From: Alistipes putredinis DSM 17216
GTDB lineage: Bacteria > Bacteroidota > Bacteroidia > Bacteroidales > Rikenellaceae
Assembly: GCF_000154465.1 (NCBI RefSeq)
Contig: NZ_DS499577.1
Coordinates: forward strand, 122,013 to 186,012
Length of the DNA stretch: 64,000 nucleotides
Direction: 5' to 3'
This document shows, piece after piece, positions 59,751 to 64,000 of this stretch (within the stretch, counting starts at the first letter, position 1; every line of letters starts with the position of its first letter). A model generated the notes under the pieces. The model ran no database searches and was not told the DNA's origin. It was given only the letters and a program-made list of their open reading frames with translations. A program made the position numbers and the translations under genes.

Positions 59751-60797
59751 CTATTTTTTGGGACGGTAAACGGTTTTTTGCAGATTGACCGATACTTTCA
59801 GGATCTGTTGCAGGCCCAGGCCCACGCCGTCGTAATGGAAATAGAATCCGGCCGAAACGCCCACCGTGTTGTTGAAGAAGCGGCGGTTGTAGGTGACGGC
59901 CGTCTGGTTGTAGATCTTCTTGGGGGTTGCGTAAAAGGGGCCGCTGGCATAGAGTCCGGTGCCATAGATGTCCCAGAAGGGGAGCATGTTCTCGCCGACG
60001 TAGAGTTCGTTGAGCAGACAGACACCCCAGCGGCTTACCGACAGGGCGAGGCGCCCGCCTTTGGGCGCTTTCCAGCCCTCTTCGGTGCGGCGGTCGCGCT
60101 GCAGGCTTTGCAGGTAACCCAGCCGGGCATCGAAGGTGTAGGCTCCTTCGTAGCGGTAGCCGACGTAGGGATTGAGCAGGATGTGGTCCACGACCCCTTC
60201 GTCCAACTCCGTATTGTCGGTTTTGGCGTAGTGGAGCAGGGTCATGACATAGCCGCCGTACCAATGGCGTCCCTTGTATTCGCCGCCCGAGAGGATGCGG
60301 AACTTCTCGCGCGTCTGGTACGAGCGCATTCCCTCCCAGTCGATGGCGAACTCGATGAAGGAGCCCGTTTGGGATTTATAGTGGGCGGCCAGGCCCTGGA
60401 TGCGATTATTATAGAACGAGTAGGCACTGCCCAGGAAGAACGGATCGTATCGGGCCAGCAGCAGGGAGCGCGGGAAAATACCGGCTACGGCCTGTGCCGT
60501 CTTCGAGTTGAACTGGTAGTAGATCTGGGGGTCCACTTTACTCAAGAACTTGTGTTCCTTGTCGCCGAAGTCTTGCAACAGATCGACGGCTACCACCAGC
60601 CGGTTCTTTTCGGACCAGATAACACCCGCTTTCGGGGTCAGGCGCATACTGAAGAACGTGTGCGAATCGTCGATGTTGCAGTCCGAGTGTTCGCGGTTGT
60701 CGAACCGGGTGTCGAAGTCGGCTCCGATGAAAACCTCCTGGGCCGAGGCGCCGGCGGCAGCCAGCAGAAGTGTCAGGATAAGTGCGATTTGCTTCAT
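59751..60797 (-). CDS. Outer-membrane barrel-type protein
   Basis: A 348-residue protein with a signal peptide (MKQIALILTLLLAAAGASAQ) and many aromatic amphipathic strands (FFSMRLTPKAGVIWSEKNRL, YASGPFYATPKKIYNQTAVT). It ends VYRPKK rather than with an aromatic residue, so the barrel assignment is likely but not certain. It may be a porin-like or surface protein. Placed upstream of glnS in the same direction, 47 bases away. Confidence 0.7.
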   Translation of the reverse strand: MKQIALILTLLLAAAGASAQEVFIGADFDTRFDNREHSDCNIDDSHTFFSMRLTPKAGVIWSEKNRLVVAVDLLQDFGDKEHKFLSKVDPQIYYQFNSKTAQAVAGIFPRSLLLARYDPFFLGSAYSFYNNRIQGLAAHYKSQTGSFIEFAIDWEGMRSYQTREKFRILSGGEYKGRHWYGGYVMTLLHYAKTDNTELDEGVVDHILLNPYVGYRYEGAYTFDARLGYLQSLQRDRRTEEGWKAPKGGRLALSVSRWGVCLLNELYVGENMLPFWDIYGTGLYASGPFYATPKKIYNQTAVTYNRRFFNNTVGVSAGFYFHYDGVGLGLQQILKVSVNLQKTVYRPKK

Positions 60798-60924
60798 AGG
60801 CGATCGTAGTCGTTTGTCGCGCGTTCCGTCCGGTTGCCGGTCCGCCGGGCGGAGCCGTCTGCGGAACGGGACGCTTTTGCGTGTATTTAGGTCGCCAAAG
60901 TTAGCTAAAATATTCGGATTTGCT

Positions 60925-60932
60925 TACTTTTG
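60925..60932 (+). promoter_or_regulatory. -7 box of the SpoU methyltransferase gene
   Basis: TACTTTTG, 25 bases before the ATG at 60958. Confidence 0.6.
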
Positions 60933-60957
60933 CCGTGAAAACAGGGAAGTTGTAACG

Positions 60958-61494
60958 ATGAGAAAGATTACCAACGAAGAGCTGGGGCGTCCCTCTGCCG
61001 GGGAGTTCGCCCGTATGGAGAAAATGCCGGTGGCGGTCGTGCTGGACAACGTACGCTCGATGCAGAACGTCGGGGCCTTTTTCCGCACGGCGGACGCCTT
61101 TGCCGTCGAACGTATCGCCTTGTGCGGCATCACCGCCACCCCGCCCAACCGGGAGATCCACAAGACGGCGCTCGGAGCCGAGCTGACCGTTGCGTGGGAC
61201 TATTTCGCCGCGACGACCGACTGCATCGCTGCGCTGCGTGCGCAGGGGTATCTCATTTACGTCGTGGAGCAGGTCGAAGGAGCCGTCATGCTGGATGAAT
61301 TCCGGCCTCGACCGGGGCAGAAATACGCCCTGGTGTTCGGCAACGAGGTGGACGGCGTGGCGCAGGAGGTCGTGGATGCGGCAGACGGGGCGATCGAGAT
61401 TCCGCAGGCCGGAACCAAACATTCGGTGAACGTTTCGGTGGCCGGAGGAGTCGTTTTGTGGAACTTTTTTTGGCAAGTCCGGCCAAAACGCTAA
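60958..61494 (+). CDS. TrmH/SpoU family RNA 2'-O-methyltransferase
   Basis: A 178-residue SPOUT enzyme: VVLDNVRSMQNVGAFFRTAD (motif 1), YALVFGNEVDGV (motif 2) and AIEIPQAGTKHSVNVSVAGG (motif 3) form the SAM-binding knot. It methylates a ribose in tRNA or rRNA; the site cannot be told from sequence. The start at 60958 is supported by the promoter 25 bases upstream and by length. Confidence 0.93.
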   Translation: MRKITNEELGRPSAGEFARMEKMPVAVVLDNVRSMQNVGAFFRTADAFAVERIALCGITATPPNREIHKTALGAELTVAWDYFAATTDCIAALRAQGYLIYVVEQVEGAVMLDEFRPRPGQKYALVFGNEVDGVAQEVVDAADGAIEIPQAGTKHSVNVSVAGGVVLWNFFWQVRPKR

Positions 61495-61572
61495 ATTTGC
61501 CCCGGGTTACCGGTGGGAAAAGGAGGAATACCCGGAGGGTTCCCGATTCGAAAATTGAAAATATATAATGCT

Positions 61573-62388
61573 ATGTCAGTAGAGAGTACAGTGAGGGCGG
61601 TCACGACGTATCGTCTGTGGGAGATGAAGCAGCGCCGGGAGAAGATCGCCATGCTGACTTCGTACGATTATTCGATGGCCCGCATCGTGGATGCGGCGGG
61701 GGTCGATGTGATTCTGGTGGGCGACTCGGCGGCCAACGTGATGGCGGGTTACGAAACGACGGTGCCCATTACGCTCGATATGATGATTTACCATGCCCGC
61801 TCGGTCGCACGCGCCGTGCGCCGTGCGCTGGTGGTGGTCGATCTGCCGTTCGGTACGTACCAGGGAAATTCGAAAGTGGCGCTCGAGTCGGCCGTCCGCA
61901 TCATGAAGGAGACCGAGGCCGATGCGGTGAAGATCGAAGGCGGCGAGGAGATCCTCGAATCGGTGAACCGTATCCTTTCGGCGGGAATCCCCGTGATGGG
62001 GCATCTGGGCCTGACGCCACAGTCGATTCATAAGTTCGGTACCTATAACGTGCGGGCCAAAGACGAGGAGGAGGCCGAGAAGCTGGTGCGGGACGCTCAT
62101 CTGCTCGAAGACGCGGGATGTTTCGCCATCGTGCTCGAGAAGATTCCTGCGGCGCTGGGGACCCGGGTCGCCTCCGAACTGCGGATTCCGATCATCGGTA
62201 TCGGGGCCGGGGGCGGTGTGGACGGACAGGTGCTCGTGATTCACGATATGCTGGGGATCAATAAGGGTTTCTCGCCGCGTTTCCTGCGCCGTTATGCCGA
62301 TTTGCACGAGGTGATGACCGGTGCGGTCACGTCTTATGTTGAGGACGTCAAATCGGGCGATTTCCCGAATGAGTCGGAGCAATATTAG
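61573..62388 (+). CDS. panB: 3-methyl-2-oxobutanoate hydroxymethyltransferase
   Basis: A 271-residue TIM-barrel enzyme of pantothenate synthesis. Marks: KIAMLTSYDYSMARIVDAAG, ILVGDSAANVMAGYETTVP, DLPFGTYQG, GIPVMGHLGLTPQS, FAIVLEKIP (catalytic Glu region) and IGIGAGGGVDGQVLVIHDML. It adds a one-carbon unit from methylene-THF to 2-oxoisovalerate. The start at 61573 gives MSVESTVRAVTTYRLWEMKQ, the normal N-terminus. Confidence 0.97.
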   Translation: MSVESTVRAVTTYRLWEMKQRREKIAMLTSYDYSMARIVDAAGVDVILVGDSAANVMAGYETTVPITLDMMIYHARSVARAVRRALVVVDLPFGTYQGNSKVALESAVRIMKETEADAVKIEGGEEILESVNRILSAGIPVMGHLGLTPQSIHKFGTYNVRAKDEEEAEKLVRDAHLLEDAGCFAIVLEKIPAALGTRVASELRIPIIGIGAGGGVDGQVLVIHDMLGINKGFSPRFLRRYADLHEVMTGAVTSYVEDVKSGDFPNESEQY

Positions 62389-62420
62389 AAATACGGGTTT
62401 TTATATCCTCTTTTATGTGT

Positions 62421-62455
62421 ATCGGAAGTTCCCGGCGGAGCTTCCGATATTTTTT
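62421..62455 (+). terminator. Terminator of panB
   Basis: An 8-bp stem ATCGGAAG/CTTCCGAT with a 12-base loop, followed by ATTTTTT. Confidence 0.85.
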
Positions 62456-62848
62456 CGTTATGTCCTGTTCGATGCTTGAGGGGAATAGGCTTTCGTGCCG
62501 GATGGACGGCGCGAGACCGTATTGTGGCTTTCACCGCTGTATGTACGGCGATATGTCGGCGGCGGGGTGAGAGTGCCGGATCCATTACGGGGATTGCCGA
62601 TCTCGAAGGTTCGGGAAAGGGACGGGAACGGATTTGTCCCGATCTTCGAAAATAGCACACGTTTCGTTTGGAATGCAATATTATTTGCTGTCTTTATAAA
62701 AGAATGAGGCCGAAATCCCGGCAGACAGGCCGATTCGGGTTTTGACCGCAGGTGAAGATCGATTGAGAATGAATGGCGGAAGGGTATCTTCTGGCGAAGA
62801 TTCCCGCTGCCGACCCGAGTAAATAAATAATTAAACCTGTATCGTTTA
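62456..62848. other. Intergenic stretch between panB and the tail-like gene
   Basis: No gene, tRNA fragment or repeat recognised. TTTG occurs near 62656 but no -7 box at the right distance. Confidence 0.55.
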
Positions 62849-64000
62849 TGGAAAAACAGATCGATGCGACGGAAAATCCGTCCAGACTGGAGAACGCAAG
62901 TGCAAGGGCGTTGTCTGCCGACCGTTCCGAACAGGCATCCCGTCCCGGAACATTCAGTACTATGATGAGCGACCGCGTGATTTTTTCTTCGGCATCCGCC
63001 CGGATCGTCGCTGCGGAACAGGTAAAGGGAAACAAAATCGCAGCGATGAAGCCGGGTGCGGACACTTCGCTGGCATCGGCTGCCAATTGGAAAACGACGA
63101 ACGGCAGCAACCTTTCGTTCGGAAATTTTCACGGTAAATCGTGTATGAAAACCGTAGGTGCCGGATCATCGGCAGGGGTCTGGCTCGACTATTTCGAAGA
63201 TGCCCCGCTTTGTTCCCAGGGACGGCCGATGGCGACTTCGGTCGATGTCTTCGCCGAGGCTCCGGCGCAGATTCGCCTGGGAGCTGCGGATGAAACGAAA
63301 AGTATCGTCGAGCTTGCGGAATATCAAGTGGGGCGATGGATTCGGATATCGACGGTTTTGACACCGACCGGTATGCGGAATTTTCAGATATATAATAATA
63401 CCGCCGGAGCCATTGTATATTTCCGGAATGCGAAGGTCGAGTTTTCCTCTTCACCGACACTCTATACGCCGCAAGCCCAGGATAATATTTGGCATGCCGA
63501 TTTGGAATTTCCATGTGGCAATAACGAATTCGCAGAAGACGATCAATTCTTTTTTGTGCAGAAAAATCCGGCAACTGGAAGTACGATTCGTCAATATTGG
63601 AAACTGGTAACAGCTGCGGGAGAAGATTGGATCGAGTTTTCGAGTACTGATTCCGAAGGAACCGGCGAGCCCCAGCCGGGCGACTGGATCGCCCAGTTCG
63701 GTAATCGCAGCGATGTCAAACGCCAGTCGGCCATAGTGCAAGAGTTCGCATCGAGCGGACAGTTCCTAATTGTATGGTACGATGCTGTCAACTCATACAG
63801 TACGACTGGAAAAGATCGCATCCATATCGGCAATGGAGCGCTCGATGTCGTAAATATGAGAGCAAATAGCTTGGAAACCGATACGTTGAATGTCAAGAGT
63901 CGGATCGATGCGGGGACCATCGTCGCCACAGGCAATATCACGACGAAGGGAACCCTGACCGCTTCAAAGATCGAGGGCGATTTCCCCATGGATATACCGG
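62849..64000 (+). CDS. Phage tail / receptor-binding-type protein, 3' end outside the window
   Basis: Open from the ATG at 62849 to the right edge without a stop: 384 codons. The middle (about 70-205) looks like a jelly-roll or carbohydrate-binding domain. From about 290 it reads PGDWIAQFGNRSDVKRQSAI, then FLIVWYDAVNSYSTTG and DRIHIGNGALDVV, a pattern I know from tail proteins of Bacteroidales phages; the segment LTASKIEGDFP resembles their stalk repeats. It is far from the prophage above and directly follows core genes, so it may begin a second phage-derived region. Confidence 0.65.

Noticed and set aside
59704..60264. N-terminal extension of the glnS frame
   Set aside because: It lies in another frame of the barrel-protein gene; canonical GlnRS starts at 59703.

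Overview
The window looks like a piece of a Bacteroidota chromosome, most likely an Alistipes-like member of the Bacteroidales. Promoters carry the TAnnTTTG -7 box with a TTTG -33 box about 20 bases upstream. There is a TonB receptor under a TPP riboswitch next to PnuT, a glutaminyl-tRNA synthetase, a SIMPL-domain protein and a Der-YchF-PhoH housekeeping set. The genus is an inference; no rRNA is present.

Positions 1-31340 are the right-hand part of a siphovirus-type prophage, AT-richer than the rest. It ends at an attR that is the 3' portion of a tRNA-Ala(GGC) gene, followed by that gene's old terminator. The integrase, immunity genes and intact tRNA must lie left of the window. A cluster of small early genes runs rightward (1-2219). 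The late genes run leftward from terS at 30828: terminase, portal, scaffold, head fibre, capsid, connectors, tail tube, chaperones, tape measure, distal tail, a very large tail-tip protein, holin, endolysin, and a set of accessory structural or unknown genes. The tail operon is interrupted twice by cargo. At 15.0-18.0 kb lie a secreted protein gene, a HicAB toxin-antitoxin and a Rha-type antirepressor operon; at 13.0-13.9 kb lies a DUF3825-like gene with its own promoter and terminators.

The most unusual material is regulatory. (1) Three late promoters share a spacer motif (AATGTGCCGAA) and a covarying hairpin at the predicted mRNA 5' end, before terS, before the head operon and at the tail-tip gene; a weaker fourth lies before the distal tail genes. 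(2) A predicted ~128-nt RNA (5700-5827) has its own promoter and terminator; both of its long hairpins have loops complementary to the RNA's own ends. It faces an overlapping convergent promoter of a DnaA-C-like gene. (3) A second predicted ~160-nt structured RNA (16440-16598) sits before the antirepressor, and its 5' end is repeated at the antirepressor start codon. (4) A G11 tract fills the promoter spacer of the secreted cargo gene and looks like a phase-variation switch.

Positions 31341-62848 are ordinary core chromosome: der, a CPA2 antiporter, an MFS sugar transporter, an outer-membrane barrel, phoH, pepD, a lipid kinase, ychF, gltX, an aldose-epimerase homologue that has lost all three catalytic residues, a TPP-riboswitch thiamine uptake pair, rsmI, a DUF389 protein, an acyltransferase, two glycosyltransferases, a GNAT protein, glnS, a barrel protein, a SpoU methyltransferase and panB. 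From 62849 to the right edge runs an open reading frame with phage tail-protein character, possibly the start of a second mobile region. All functional calls are from reading the sequence; no searches were run.
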